A stretch of 64,000 nt of DNA from Ornithinibacillus contaminans (lineage in GTDB: Bacteria; Bacillota; Bacilli; Bacillales; Amphibacillaceae), in contig NZ_LDPV02000020.1 of assembly GCF_001038425.2 (NCBI RefSeq), positions 62,001 to 126,000 on the forward strand. Reading direction: 5' to 3'. The translations under genes and the position numbers were made by a program. How positions within the stretch are numbered: the stretch's first letter is position 1; the number at the start of each line of letters is the position of its first letter. This document shows, in pieces, positions 44,136 through 52,739 of the stretch. The notes under the pieces are model-generated. The model was not told the origin of the DNA. It was given only the letters and a program-made list of their open reading frames with translations, and ran no database searches.

Positions 44136-44284
44136 CTATAATCATCTCGCATTCTAGTTTTCGTCAACCAGCTAATTTTAATACAAACACTAGCTTTAAG
44201 CAATGGAGATTATTCATTATTTATCGATGCCCTCTTACAAATATTCTAGCATGTTTAATTTAAACGATTCCCACTCTATAACGG

Positions 44285-44884
44285 TTACGCTAAACAACCA
44301 ATTGCTACTGAAATTGCTGCTTCTAAATCACGCTGCGACCAGCTAGGCATAGGCTTTTCCACTGCTAATTCATGTGATGCAGGAATATGGATAAACCCAG
44401 CAGGACGATCTATATTTTTTTCCTTCCAGTAATGCAAGCCATGGTACATCACATTATTACATAAATACGCCCCAGCTGTATTAGATATTTTTGCAGGGTA
44501 TCCTTCTTTTTGAAGCTTCTCTACCATGTCATAGATTGGTAGCTTCGTAAAATATGCATCTGGTCCTTCCTCAAAGATTTTTTCACCATTTGGCTTATGC
44601 CCATTGTTATCCACCGGACCATCATTACAGTTAATGGCTACTCGTTCTGGCGTAATACAATTCCTTCCCCCAGCAAGCCCTAAAGAAACAACCGCATCAG
44701 GGTTATACTGTTCCATTAAGGCTACCAGTTGCTTACCAGATTGGTGAAAGTCTACCGATAACACTTCTCCAATGACTTCATAGTCGCCAATGACTTTACC
44801 TTGTAACGCTTTAATTATTTCTGTCGTTGGATTAATTGGAAACGCTAAGAATGGTTCGAATCCTGTTAGTAATAATTTTTTCAT
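44285..44884 (-). CDS. pcp: Pyrrolidone-carboxylate (pyroglutamyl) peptidase
   Basis: Cysteine peptidase of 199 residues (C15) that removes N-terminal pyroglutamate. The N-terminus LLTGFEPFLAFPINPT, the Glu in CITPERVAINCNDG, the Cys in GAYLCNNVMYHGL and the His in GFIHIPASHE make up the catalytic triad. The protein is slightly shorter than the usual 215 residues. The start has AGGTG in the right place. Confidence 0.93.
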   Translation of the reverse strand: MKKLLLTGFEPFLAFPINPTTEIIKALQGKVIGDYEVIGEVLSVDFHQSGKQLVALMEQYNPDAVVSLGLAGGRNCITPERVAINCNDGPVDNNGHKPNGEKIFEEGPDAYFTKLPIYDMVEKLQKEGYPAKISNTAGAYLCNNVMYHGLHYWKEKNIDRPAGFIHIPASHELAVEKPMPSWSQRDLEAAISVAIGCLA

Positions 44885-44923
44885 GTTAGCACCTCACATA
44901 CTTCTTATTATAATAAACCCCAA

Positions 44924-46126
44924 TTAGACATACTTATCACGTCCAGCACCAAATCCAAAAACAGCTACTAAAATTGCAATCCCAATTAATATATATAAAG
45001 GAACCGTCCAAGCATGTGTCACATCAAATAAAAACCCGATAAACATCGGACCAATGGCGGCTAGCAAATAACCTAATGCCTGTGCCATGCCCGATAACTC
45101 TGCAGCTTGCTTTGCATCTCTTGCACGCATTCCTAAAAAGGATAACGCTAATGCAAATGTTCCACTAAGTGATAAGCCAATCAAAATAATACTTATCACC
45201 ATCGTAGCAAAGGTAGTCCCTAGTAGCAATCCAGCATATCCTATTACAGATAAAACACCAAGTATCATCACGATCAAACGTTGCGATGCAAACTTACTCG
45301 CAATAACTGGTACTAAAAAGCTAGCAGGTAGCCCAATAAACTGGACAAACGATAGCATCCAGCCTGCTGTCTCTAAACTCATACCAGTGTCATGTAAAAT
45401 TTCAGGTAACCAGGCAACTGTTACATAAAATAAAAATGACTGTAGTCCCATATAAGCAGCCACCTGCCAGGCAAGTGGTGATCGCCAAACTCCATTTCCC
45501 GATTCGCCAATAAAATTCGTATGCTGTGTAGCATGCGAATTGTTTTTCCGGGCTAAATAGAACCAAATAATAATCCCGATCACAACAGGAATCGCCCATA
45601 TTAATAAGGCAAATTGCCAGCCTAAATCCAGGCCAGAAGCTAGTGGAATACTAACCCCAGAAGCAATTCCAGCAAAAACACCCATTGCCGTCGAATAGAC
45701 ACTTGTCATCAAGCCAACCTTTAATGGAAACTTATCCTTTACTACACCAGGCAATAATACATTACAGATTGCAATCCCAATCCCAATTAATAATGTTCCT
45801 ACAAATAATAATATAATGGCTGAAATCGAGCGTACTGCAAACCCAATTAGCAAAAGGCACAGCCCCCAAAGAATGGCACGCTCATTCGAATACCGATTAC
45901 CAATTCTTGCAACGATCGGTGACATTATGGCAAAAGCAATTAGTGGTAGACTCGTTAATAAGCCTGCACTCCAGTTTGATAAGCCAATATCATCTCGAAT
46001 CGTACTAACAAGTGGTCCTATTGAAGTAATTGCTGGTCGCAAATTAAAAGCAACCAAAATAATTCCTGCAATAAGCAAAAATTTATAAAACTGACTTTCT
46101 TTTGTACGTGATTGTTCCACTTTCAA
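44924..46126 (-). CDS. CynX/NimT family MFS transporter
   Basis: Major facilitator of 400 residues with twelve segments. The opening NLRPAITSIGPLVSTIRDD is diagnostic for the CynX/NimT group (cyanate or 2-nitroimidazole transporters). I use the TTG at 46126 because AAGGAG lies 8 nt upstream; the in-frame reading to 46213 has no such site. Substrate unknown. Confidence 0.83.
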   Translation of the reverse strand: MKVEQSRTKESQFYKFLLIAGIILVAFNLRPAITSIGPLVSTIRDDIGLSNWSAGLLTSLPLIAFAIMSPIVARIGNRYSNERAILWGLCLLLIGFAVRSISAIILLFVGTLLIGIGIAICNVLLPGVVKDKFPLKVGLMTSVYSTAMGVFAGIASGVSIPLASGLDLGWQFALLIWAIPVVIGIIIWFYLARKNNSHATQHTNFIGESGNGVWRSPLAWQVAAYMGLQSFLFYVTVAWLPEILHDTGMSLETAGWMLSFVQFIGLPASFLVPVIASKFASQRLIVMILGVLSVIGYAGLLLGTTFATMVISIILIGLSLSGTFALALSFLGMRARDAKQAAELSGMAQALGYLLAAIGPMFIGFLFDVTHAWTVPLYILIGIAILVAVFGFGAGRDKYV

Positions 46127-46367
46127 TGCTGTATCTCCTTCCACGTTATATCTAAGTTCACTATAGCACACAGAAAAGTTTGAGGGAAAAGTAATGAAAC
46201 GTCCATTAACCATCCCCGCCCCTTTTGTTTTTTTGCAATAATCAGTTTTGTTTTACGGTAATCTGGTTTTGCTTATCGCTCCATTAAATAACATCCTTAT
46301 TCTTACCTCAATATCCTTTCGTATCCACAAGATACTATTACATCTATCCACTATTTATTTCCCCGGA

Positions 46368-46438
46368 AATAGTCAACAATTGTCGACTATTTTCGCGCAC
46401 ATAAATGAAAAAATGATGAACATTTCGTCCATCATTTT
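46368..46438 (-). terminator. Tandem hairpins after the LuxR-type gene
   Basis: AAATAGTC/GACTATTT (46368-46393) and AAAATGATG/CATCATTTT (about 46409-46438) follow the LuxR-gene stop on the minus strand. The rest of the gene-free stretch 46127-46444 is AT rich and holds nothing else I recognise. Confidence 0.6.
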
Positions 46439-46444
46439 CGTTAA

Positions 46445-47080
46445 TTATAATGTGATCCAGTTGTTTTTTACCGCAACGATCACTGCATTCGTACGATCAG
46501 ATACGTGTAATTTTTTAAGAATCGAGCTGACATGATTATTGACAGTTCTAGTAGAAATAAATAATTGCTTGGCAATACTATCGTTATTACGACCTTTACC
46601 TAATTCTTCAAGGACCTTCCATTCTTGATCAGTTAATACACCCATTGGTCGAACAGCTTGTTTCCGGGTAAGCTTCACATAGTCATCTAATAAAATTGTT
46701 GAAAGCTTGGGATGTATATATTGCTGATCATTTAACATCGACTTAGTTGCAAATACCAACTCACTAAGTTCCATTCCATTATAAAAATACCCATGAAGAC
46801 CAAATCGGAATAGTTCACGTAATAAATGATTATCTAAATCTGTTGCCCACACAGCAACACGGATATTTCGCTGTAAAAACCTCTCAATTGTATCTGTAAT
46901 GTTTATTTTTGCATTTAAATCAATAATAATTAATTCGCTTTGCACGGTTGATTGATCAAGTTTGTTAAATTCTACGGAATCAAAAGCTCTCCACGTATGC
47001 TCAGGAAGCTTCTCTTCTAATTTCTCTATTATGATATTACGAACTAAGTCTTTTTCTTTAATTATTGTAATCTCACTCAT
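46445..47080 (-). CDS. LuxR/NarL-type regulator with degenerate receiver domain
   Basis: DNA-binding regulator of 211 residues with a C-terminal LuxR helix-turn-helix (VLTDQEWKVLEELGKGRNND, then SISTRTVNNHVSSILKKLHV read as ISTRTVNNHVSSILKKLHV). The N-terminal receiver-like domain keeps an Asp in LIIIDLNAKIN but lacks the N-terminal acidic pair (EITIIKEKD) and has Asn in place of the conserved Lys (GYFYNGME), so it may not be phosphorylated. No kinase is adjacent. A cyclic di-GMP riboswitch with terminator precedes it. The ATG at 47080 is used because GGGAGAAG lies upstream. Confidence 0.82.
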   Translation of the reverse strand: MSEITIIKEKDLVRNIIIEKLEEKLPEHTWRAFDSVEFNKLDQSTVQSELIIIDLNAKINITDTIERFLQRNIRVAVWATDLDNHLLRELFRFGLHGYFYNGMELSELVFATKSMLNDQQYIHPKLSTILLDDYVKLTRKQAVRPMGVLTDQEWKVLEELGKGRNNDSIAKQLFISTRTVNNHVSSILKKLHVSDRTNAVIVAVKNNWITL

Positions 47081-47172
47081 AGCATCTTCTCCCATCTAAA
47101 ATATATCTTTTTCCCTAGTACTAATGGTAGAATTGTAAATTTAGTGCCAAATGAATAATTTCCAATAATAAA

Positions 47173-47201
47173 AGCTATCCTAAATTAGAATAGCCAAAGA
47201 A
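47173..47201 (-). terminator. Riboswitch-associated terminator in the LuxR-gene leader
   Basis: On the minus strand GGCUAUUCUAA and UUAGGAUAGCU form a hairpin followed by UUUAUUAUU. It lies between the cyclic di-GMP aptamer and the coding region, so transcription is probably controlled by termination. Confidence 0.72.
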
Positions 47202-47221
47202 AAGATGTATAGATACCATCC

Positions 47222-47305
47222 ATTTTGGCAACTAGGCTATCATAGTCATATATGACCTTAGACCCTCAGCTTTGCGTCCTATCTTTTCAGATAGTTTGCC
47301 TTTTT
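47222..47305 (-). promoter_or_regulatory. Cyclic di-GMP-I (GEMM) riboswitch before the LuxR-type gene
   Basis: Minus-strand elements: GGCAAAC (47300-47294), a CUAUCU-GAAA-AGAUAG hairpin, GGACGCAAAG, GAGGGUCUAAGG, the GGUCAU/AUGACU hairpin, AUGAUAGCC and GUUGCC (47232-47227). Both the GAAA tetraloop and its receptor region are present. The aptamer is separated from the gene by a terminator. Confidence 0.92.
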
Positions 47306-47500
47306 CACTTGATGTGCACCGAAGTACAAAAGTAATAGTAACGAAATTAACACGAAAAAGCAATACTTTTGTCATATATTTTTAAAACAACATAATTGGA
47401 TAAAAGGATTTATAGTATAATTTTCCTAGTTTACTCATCCGTTTTTTCTCTATCTATTGCATGAATCCACCAGTATTTTCCTTTTACTAGTTATTGTACA

Positions 47501-47533
47501 AAAAAAATCCTCATCTTGCAAGGATTTTTTTCT
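47501..47533 (-). terminator. Terminator of the folE-STAS operon
   Basis: AAAAAAATCCT and AGGATTTTTTT form an 11-bp hairpin with a T run on the minus strand, 8-40 bp past the stop of the last STAS gene. It closes the 12-gene operon. Confidence 0.85.
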
Positions 47534-47540
47534 TCTTATC

Positions 47541-47855
47541 TTATTGATTAAAGACTTCTTGACCTAAGATGTCTGGTAATTGTAGTAGCTCGAACACTTC
47601 TAATACATCAGGTGCAACATCCGTTATCGTAATGGTTGTATCATTTTCCTTTAACGTATTCACCAAATTTATTAGTAGGCCCATTCCTGATGAATCAACA
47701 AATGGAACTTGTTCCATGCTTACTTGAACTACTTTATGTTCTAATAATTTCGGTAGTAGCTCATCATTCATTATTTCGGTACCTTCTATATCCAAATCGC
47801 CTTGTAACGTTACTTTTACAGCTGACGATACATCTTCTACTGTATATTTCAGCAT
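47541..47855 (-). CDS. STAS-domain anti-sigma-factor-antagonist-like protein, operon gene 12
   Basis: SpoIIAA/RsbV-type protein of 104 residues. The phosphorylatable Ser is in PFVDSSGMGLLINLV (about residues 51-65). In partner-switching systems such proteins are phosphorylated by an HPK-type kinase and dephosphorylated by a PP2C phosphatase, both present in this operon. It lies 29 bp after fapA. Confidence 0.88.
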   Translation of the reverse strand: MLKYTVEDVSSAVKVTLQGDLDIEGTEIMNDELLPKLLEHKVVQVSMEQVPFVDSSGMGLLINLVNTLKENDTTITITDVAPDVLEVFELLQLPDILGQEVFNQ

Positions 47856-47884
47856 GAAAATTCTCCTATTCTACTCGATATATC

Positions 47885-49963
47885 TTATTGAAAGATGATG
47901 GCATCATTATCATCCAATCGTGCTAAAATATGTTTGCGATCATCCTTCAAAATGGTGGTGATATTACCAATTTTCAAAATAGTACCTTCAAACGCTTTTT
48001 TGATTTGTATCGTTTGATCCTTGGGAACGGCAACAATTGTTTTCACACCACTAATTGCCCCAACTTCATTGATGGTAACACCTAAACGGCCGTATACCTC
48101 ACCACCACGAACAACGCCTTTGACTTGCAATTTACCACCAGCATGTACTTTTGAACTAATACAGCCTTTGCCAATAATACTAATATCACCACTACAATAT
48201 AGTTTGCTGTTGATCGTATCCGATATGGTAATATACGCATTTGGTTCTACTGGTAATTGACTTAAATCCGCTAATTCCTTCATTGTTTTTTGTAAGTTAT
48301 TCAGCCGATCTAATGTAGTCACTTGATTAGATAGCGATAAGAAAATTTGTTTAATGGATAATCCTACTTGTACCCACTCTTTATCCTCTAAATAGTCTTG
48401 GCCCTTTTCGACTACCTCTTGGTAATTCTTTGCATATGGTAAAAAGTTTTTAAATCGTTTTTCCAGCAGAATCATAATTAATGGTTGTAGCCCACTAATT
48501 GAAAAATCCGTTGATTTAAACGCGGGACTATTCATAAGTTGTTTAATAACCGATATCATTTGTTCCAATTGGGAATTCATGATTCCCAATAAATGGCCTA
48601 ATTCCACGATAAGCATGTTATTCTTACCAGCCGCAAGATCTGAATTAACCACATTACCTTTTACGACAATCGATTTTAATGTAGTTAACGTCGCAATACT
48701 AGCTGATTTGTGAACGATAATATCGCCTTCCGCTTCTACCAGCATATTTTCTTCTACTTCACCGAGAATTTCCACATCACCATGGAAGCGAATATTTCCA
48801 GTAGCAATACTTACATTATCTTGATGGATAAGCTTCGGAACAATTTTAACCTTTGCTAATTGGCCACGCTGTTCAACCGATGGCCTACCAGATTCTGTTG
48901 CCACTAACTTATCATCAACTACTTCCATCCCTTTACCCGCCACAACTTTAAGCGGATGTGTTTGCTTTGCTAGTAATGGTTCATTTGTTACTGTAACCCC
49001 TGGTGTTCCTGGTAGTGGGGGATGAATTATCCCGATGATGCTTCCCTTTTCCACCGTAGGGATATGCTTACTATCACGGAAATTCACATTTCCTGACTGA
49101 TCCTCTACAAGACCATTCATCGGATTTATTTCCACTTTCAATTCAATCCAACCATTTTTTCCCGGCTCTGGATTTTTCCCAGTGGCAATCGTGTAGTCTC
49201 CCGGCTCTGTTGCATTTGCCGCTTCCACAATACTACTATGATTAAACCCATATACCACGCGTAATTCTTCTAGTTTCGCTAACACATCTTTATATTGTAA
49301 GGTATTAAGATTTTCCATATTCTCGATGAGTGTAAGCTCAATATGGTCGCTAGGCTCTACTTCTTCTAATGTTCTCGTAATGCGATAGCCTGGTTCAATC
49401 GAAAGTACCGCATTTAATTTGCTTGAATCTAACGTTACCTTCCACTTTGTCACGGCTTCACTAGTTGGTTCGAAATAGACTTCCAGATGATCCTTCTCAG
49501 AAATAACAGTAGATTTCTGTTTAACAGGCTGATTGTTTTTAATTAATTGAATACCTTCACCAATTGTTACGGTTGGGAGCTGGGTAGGTGAATCCTTTAC
49601 TACTAATTTACCTTCCGTTACCCATGCCATACCTGCTAGCTTATCAGATATCTCCTCATCGTTTTCTGTAACAACCGCTTCTATTTTAGTCTCATTCTTC
49701 GGGTTAGATGCTGGCATGTCATCTAAATAAGTCTCAATTGCATCAATCGTACTTCTACTCGTAGTAGAAGACGGTTGAGTACTCTCTTGTGCGTTAGTCA
49801 GCGTCATTTTTACAATAGCTTGTCTCTTCCCAACTCCAATAAAGCCTTGCTTTTCCTGTTGAATAATCTCAATATCAACTTCGCTCTTCTTAGCATCCAG
49901 TTGGTCTAATCCTAAATATATAGCTTCTTCAACCGTTTTACCTTTTGAAATTATCGATTGCAT
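47885..49963 (-). CDS. FapA (DUF342) family protein, operon gene 11
   Basis: Large cytoplasmic protein of 692 residues. A Jag-N domain (SIISKGKTVEEAIYLGLDQL, about 3-55) is followed by a spacer, the DUF342 beta-helix core (KVVAGKGMEVVDDKLVATES, GNIRFHGDVEILGEVEENML) and a C-terminal Gly-rich region with GGKLQVKGVVRGGEVYGRLG. DUF342 (FapA, formerly flagellar assembly protein A) is a bactofilin-like polymerising fold. The ATG at 49963 is chosen because GGGGGTG lies 6 nt upstream; the GTG three codons earlier is part of that ribosome binding site. Confidence 0.85.
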   Translation of the reverse strand: MQSIISKGKTVEEAIYLGLDQLDAKKSEVDIEIIQQEKQGFIGVGKRQAIVKMTLTNAQESTQPSSTTSRSTIDAIETYLDDMPASNPKNETKIEAVVTENDEEISDKLAGMAWVTEGKLVVKDSPTQLPTVTIGEGIQLIKNNQPVKQKSTVISEKDHLEVYFEPTSEAVTKWKVTLDSSKLNAVLSIEPGYRITRTLEEVEPSDHIELTLIENMENLNTLQYKDVLAKLEELRVVYGFNHSSIVEAANATEPGDYTIATGKNPEPGKNGWIELKVEINPMNGLVEDQSGNVNFRDSKHIPTVEKGSIIGIIHPPLPGTPGVTVTNEPLLAKQTHPLKVVAGKGMEVVDDKLVATESGRPSVEQRGQLAKVKIVPKLIHQDNVSIATGNIRFHGDVEILGEVEENMLVEAEGDIIVHKSASIATLTTLKSIVVKGNVVNSDLAAGKNNMLIVELGHLLGIMNSQLEQMISVIKQLMNSPAFKSTDFSISGLQPLIMILLEKRFKNFLPYAKNYQEVVEKGQDYLEDKEWVQVGLSIKQIFLSLSNQVTTLDRLNNLQKTMKELADLSQLPVEPNAYITISDTINSKLYCSGDISIIGKGCISSKVHAGGKLQVKGVVRGGEVYGRLGVTINEVGAISGVKTIVAVPKDQTIQIKKAFEGTILKIGNITTILKDDRKHILARLDDNDAIIFQ

Positions 49964-49975
49964 TATTTTCACCCC

Positions 49976-50809
49976 CTAGGAATTTATTACTGGGGAATTG
50001 TAGCTCGTAAGCTTCGCTGAATCATGTATTATTTTCAACATAACCATCGTAATGTCATCTTTTTGAGGAGTATTTTCCGTATACTCATTTAGTGATTGAA
50101 TTACAGATTCCTCAAGTTCATGAACATCCTTCGAAAAATTGGCAATCAATGTGTCTTGCAATCTTTCAATTCGGTACATTTCTCCATTAGAATTTGCCGC
50201 TTCTGTAATTCCATCTGTGTAAAAGAAAGCAAGATCATCATTTTGCAATGAGATACGTTGCTCTTGATAAATTGTCTCAGGGAGACCTCCAAGCATAACT
50301 CCTTTTGTTTCTGGAATTGTGACAATTTCCTCGGAACGTACCACTAACGGTAAATTATGTCCAGCAGTTGAATACGTTAAGATACTCTTATTCGGATCCC
50401 AGTCAGCACATAATACCGTGACAAACGAACCTAAGGTACGCAAATCTTGGTATATGGCTTTATTCATAGCCGTTAGCGTCTTCGCTGGCCCTTGTGTACT
50501 CTCAGATGCACTTCGAAATGCCCCGCGCGTAAGAATCATCAACATCGCAGCAGGGATTCCTTTTCCCATTACATCGCCTATGACAATCCGCAATTTCCCA
50601 TTAGGTAATACGTAGAAATCAAAATAGTCTCCGCCGATTAAACGAGCAGGAATGGAAACGCCTGAAACCTCACCACTATCTAGCTCAGGCTTTTTTCCAT
50701 TTAACAGCTTCATTTGAATATTACGAGCCATTTTAACCTCTCGTTCTAATGTTCGTGCTAATTCCTTGTCCTCTTGTACACTTTCATAGGATAACTCTCG
50801 TTGAAACAT
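49976..50809 (-). CDS. SpoIIE-family PP2C serine phosphatase, operon gene 10
   Basis: Phosphatase of 277 residues that should dephosphorylate a STAS protein. Metal-ligand Asp residues lie in GGDYFDFYVLPNGKLRI and VIGDVMGKGIPAAM, and the third and fourth in FFYTDGITEA and KDDITMVM. The N-terminal region (about 1-40) is a helical linker with no PAS domain. It overlaps the STAS gene at 50809 by one base, so both are made together. Confidence 0.9.
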   Translation of the reverse strand: MFQRELSYESVQEDKELARTLEREVKMARNIQMKLLNGKKPELDSGEVSGVSIPARLIGGDYFDFYVLPNGKLRIVIGDVMGKGIPAAMLMILTRGAFRSASESTQGPAKTLTAMNKAIYQDLRTLGSFVTVLCADWDPNKSILTYSTAGHNLPLVVRSEEIVTIPETKGVMLGGLPETIYQEQRISLQNDDLAFFYTDGITEAANSNGEMYRIERLQDTLIANFSKDVHELEESVIQSLNEYTENTPQKDDITMVMLKIIHDSAKLTSYNSPVINS

Positions 50810-51144
50810 TAGTTAGCCCCCTTTTGCAAAGATTGCATAATTTGGTAAACTCCAATCGTTTCAAACAGTTCTTCAATTTCCGTATTTATACCAACCAACT
50901 CAACAGCGAACTCCTTAGCGTTTGCTTCATGAACTAGATTGATAATCGCACCAATTCCAGTTGAGTCGATGAATTCCAATTCAGTAAAGTCAATGATTAC
51001 CTTAGTTGTTCCAACTTCAATCGCCCGAATCTCTTCAATAAATGGATCCATCGTTGCATAATCTAACACGCCATTAACTGCAATGGTACAGATCGAGCCT
51101 TCTACCGTTTTCGATAATTTGATCATATCTTCCACTGCACTCAC
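50809..51144 (-). CDS. STAS-domain antagonist-like protein, operon gene 9
   Basis: RsbV/SpoIIAA-type protein of 111 residues with the phosphoacceptor Ser or Thr in LEFIDSTGIGAIINLV (about 52-67). It overlaps the sensor gene by 4 bp and the phosphatase gene by 1 bp. Together with the ATPase-domain protein of gene 4 this gives all parts of a partner switch. Confidence 0.9.
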   Translation of the reverse strand: MSAVEDMIKLSKTVEGSICTIAVNGVLDYATMDPFIEEIRAIEVGTTKVIIDFTELEFIDSTGIGAIINLVHEANAKEFAVELVGINTEIEELFETIGVYQIMQSLQKGAN

Positions 51145-52727
51145 TCCTCGTTCTGACTAGTTTCCTTTAATTCAAATTTATCCAGGTTACGCAACAGCTT
51201 CTTCGAGATTTCGGATAAAGATGAAGACTGGCCGTGTAGTGATTTCAACAGGTCAGACAATGTAATCGTCATCTCCGTTGTAGAATTAGATTGGTTTTGC
51301 ACTAATTCACGAACCTGTGTAAGTCGTTCTAATACATCCTTCTCTTGGATATTTCCTTCTACCAATAGCTTCTCAATCTGCTCAATAATATAGTAGATTT
51401 CATCTGTCTTTTCACGTGACTCTGTTGTTGCTTCCATAGACATCGTATACACTTTTTCTACCGAATTATTTGCTTCCGATTCTAGCATATAAGCATGTCG
51501 CTCAGTTTGAACAGCCTGCTCCTTCGTCTGTCCTAATACTTCATTTAATGTATCAGCCATTCGGTTGGTACTTTGAGACAATTGCTCTAATTCTCCACCA
51601 TCTTTTACATCACTACGCTTCGTAAAGTCACCAGTTTCCAGTGATTTAATCTGGGTGATGATTTTAGCGATATTCGTATAAATCTTGTTGAAGAATTGCG
51701 TAGTCGTTAAGAACAACACAAGTAATGCAACAAAACCAAATGCGATTAATAGCAAGGAATAGCTTGTAAATGGTGCTGCCATTTTTTCATAATCCATTGC
51801 AACATATATAACTTTCCCTTCATCGTAAGGGATAAACATTTTATAAATATCTTTTCCATCGTGCTTGTCTATCATTGTAACTTCTTTTGGATTATCAGCT
51901 AAACCAATTAAAACATCTTCATCTGTTTCATAGTTATAGTTACCATATACAACTTTTTGTAATGGTGGATATATCGCTTCTGCTAAGCTCGGATCAGCAA
52001 AAACACGCGGGTCTAAAACAGCGATTTCTTTTGCATATTCGTGCTCACTTAACACATTTTCTATCCACGCACTTGGCCCTACTTGTTGTGTGAACTGGTA
52101 TACTTCATTTGCTTCAATAAAAATACTAATAAAGTATTCTGCACCTGGCTCATAATAATACGCGTATTTAAAGAATTGTGGTTCCTCTCGGGAGCCCGCT
52201 TGCGCTGTATACAGAACAATAATATTATCTGAGTAGTAACTTGCTAGTCCTTCTACATCCATTTCCTGACCTGTATAGAGCCCTTCCTGTACGGCATAAC
52301 CTTGATCATTAATCCCTTTAAAGGTAAAGCCTAGCTCATCAGGCTCTGTTGACTTAATAACACTAATGATCCCTTCATCATCATAGGAAAAAATATCAAT
52401 ACCAGCGATTTCATTTGCCTGTTGTAGCTCACTTAACTGTTCGTTAGTGATATTGTCTAATTCTCTCGGCAACTGATCATTAATTCGTTTCAATATACTT
52501 TCTAGTTTAAAATCAATTTGTTGCTCGATTGCTCGAGACGCTAAATCCGTTTCTGTGATTCCTTGTTGAATACTTTCACTAATCATTCTAGCATCTCGTT
52601 CAACATTCTCTTTTACTTGTTTATTAATAACGAAAACTTGTACGAGGCCAGAAATCAGTGTGATACTAATTAGGATGATAAATAGCCTAATATTAAATTG
52701 GCTTCTTAATGTCCGTTTCTTTTTCAT
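51141..52727 (-). CDS. Membrane sensor with extracellular domain and HAMP, operon gene 8
   Basis: Protein of 528 residues with two membrane segments (about 12-31 and 325-345), an extracellular sensor of about 290 residues that resembles dCache domains, and a HAMP linker (TNIAKIITQIKSLETGDFTK). The C-terminal helices (about 400-510) resemble the flexible bundle of chemoreceptors but lack the conserved [20 protein letters not shown] tip, so it is not a normal MCP. I infer that it regulates the following phosphatase, the genes being fused by a 4-bp overlap. Confidence 0.82.
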   Translation of the reverse strand: MKKKRTLRSQFNIRLFIILISITLISGLVQVFVINKQVKENVERDARMISESIQQGITETDLASRAIEQQIDFKLESILKRINDQLPRELDNITNEQLSELQQANEIAGIDIFSYDDEGIISVIKSTEPDELGFTFKGINDQGYAVQEGLYTGQEMDVEGLASYYSDNIIVLYTAQAGSREEPQFFKYAYYYEPGAEYFISIFIEANEVYQFTQQVGPSAWIENVLSEHEYAKEIAVLDPRVFADPSLAEAIYPPLQKVVYGNYNYETDEDVLIGLADNPKEVTMIDKHDGKDIYKMFIPYDEGKVIYVAMDYEKMAAPFTSYSLLLIAFGFVALLVLFLTTTQFFNKIYTNIAKIITQIKSLETGDFTKRSDVKDGGELEQLSQSTNRMADTLNEVLGQTKEQAVQTERHAYMLESEANNSVEKVYTMSMEATTESREKTDEIYYIIEQIEKLLVEGNIQEKDVLERLTQVRELVQNQSNSTTEMTITLSDLLKSLHGQSSSLSEISKKLLRNLDKFELKETSQNEE

Positions 52728-52739
52728 CTTGTTTACTCC

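Noticed and set aside
46248-46535. 95-codon plus-strand frame in the MFS-LuxR spacer
   Set aside because: Runs through two hairpins into antisense of the LuxR helix-turn-helix and has no ribosome binding site.
51141-52727. Classical chemoreceptor for the operon sensor
   Set aside because: The conserved MCP hairpin tip is absent; only the general helical layout is similar.
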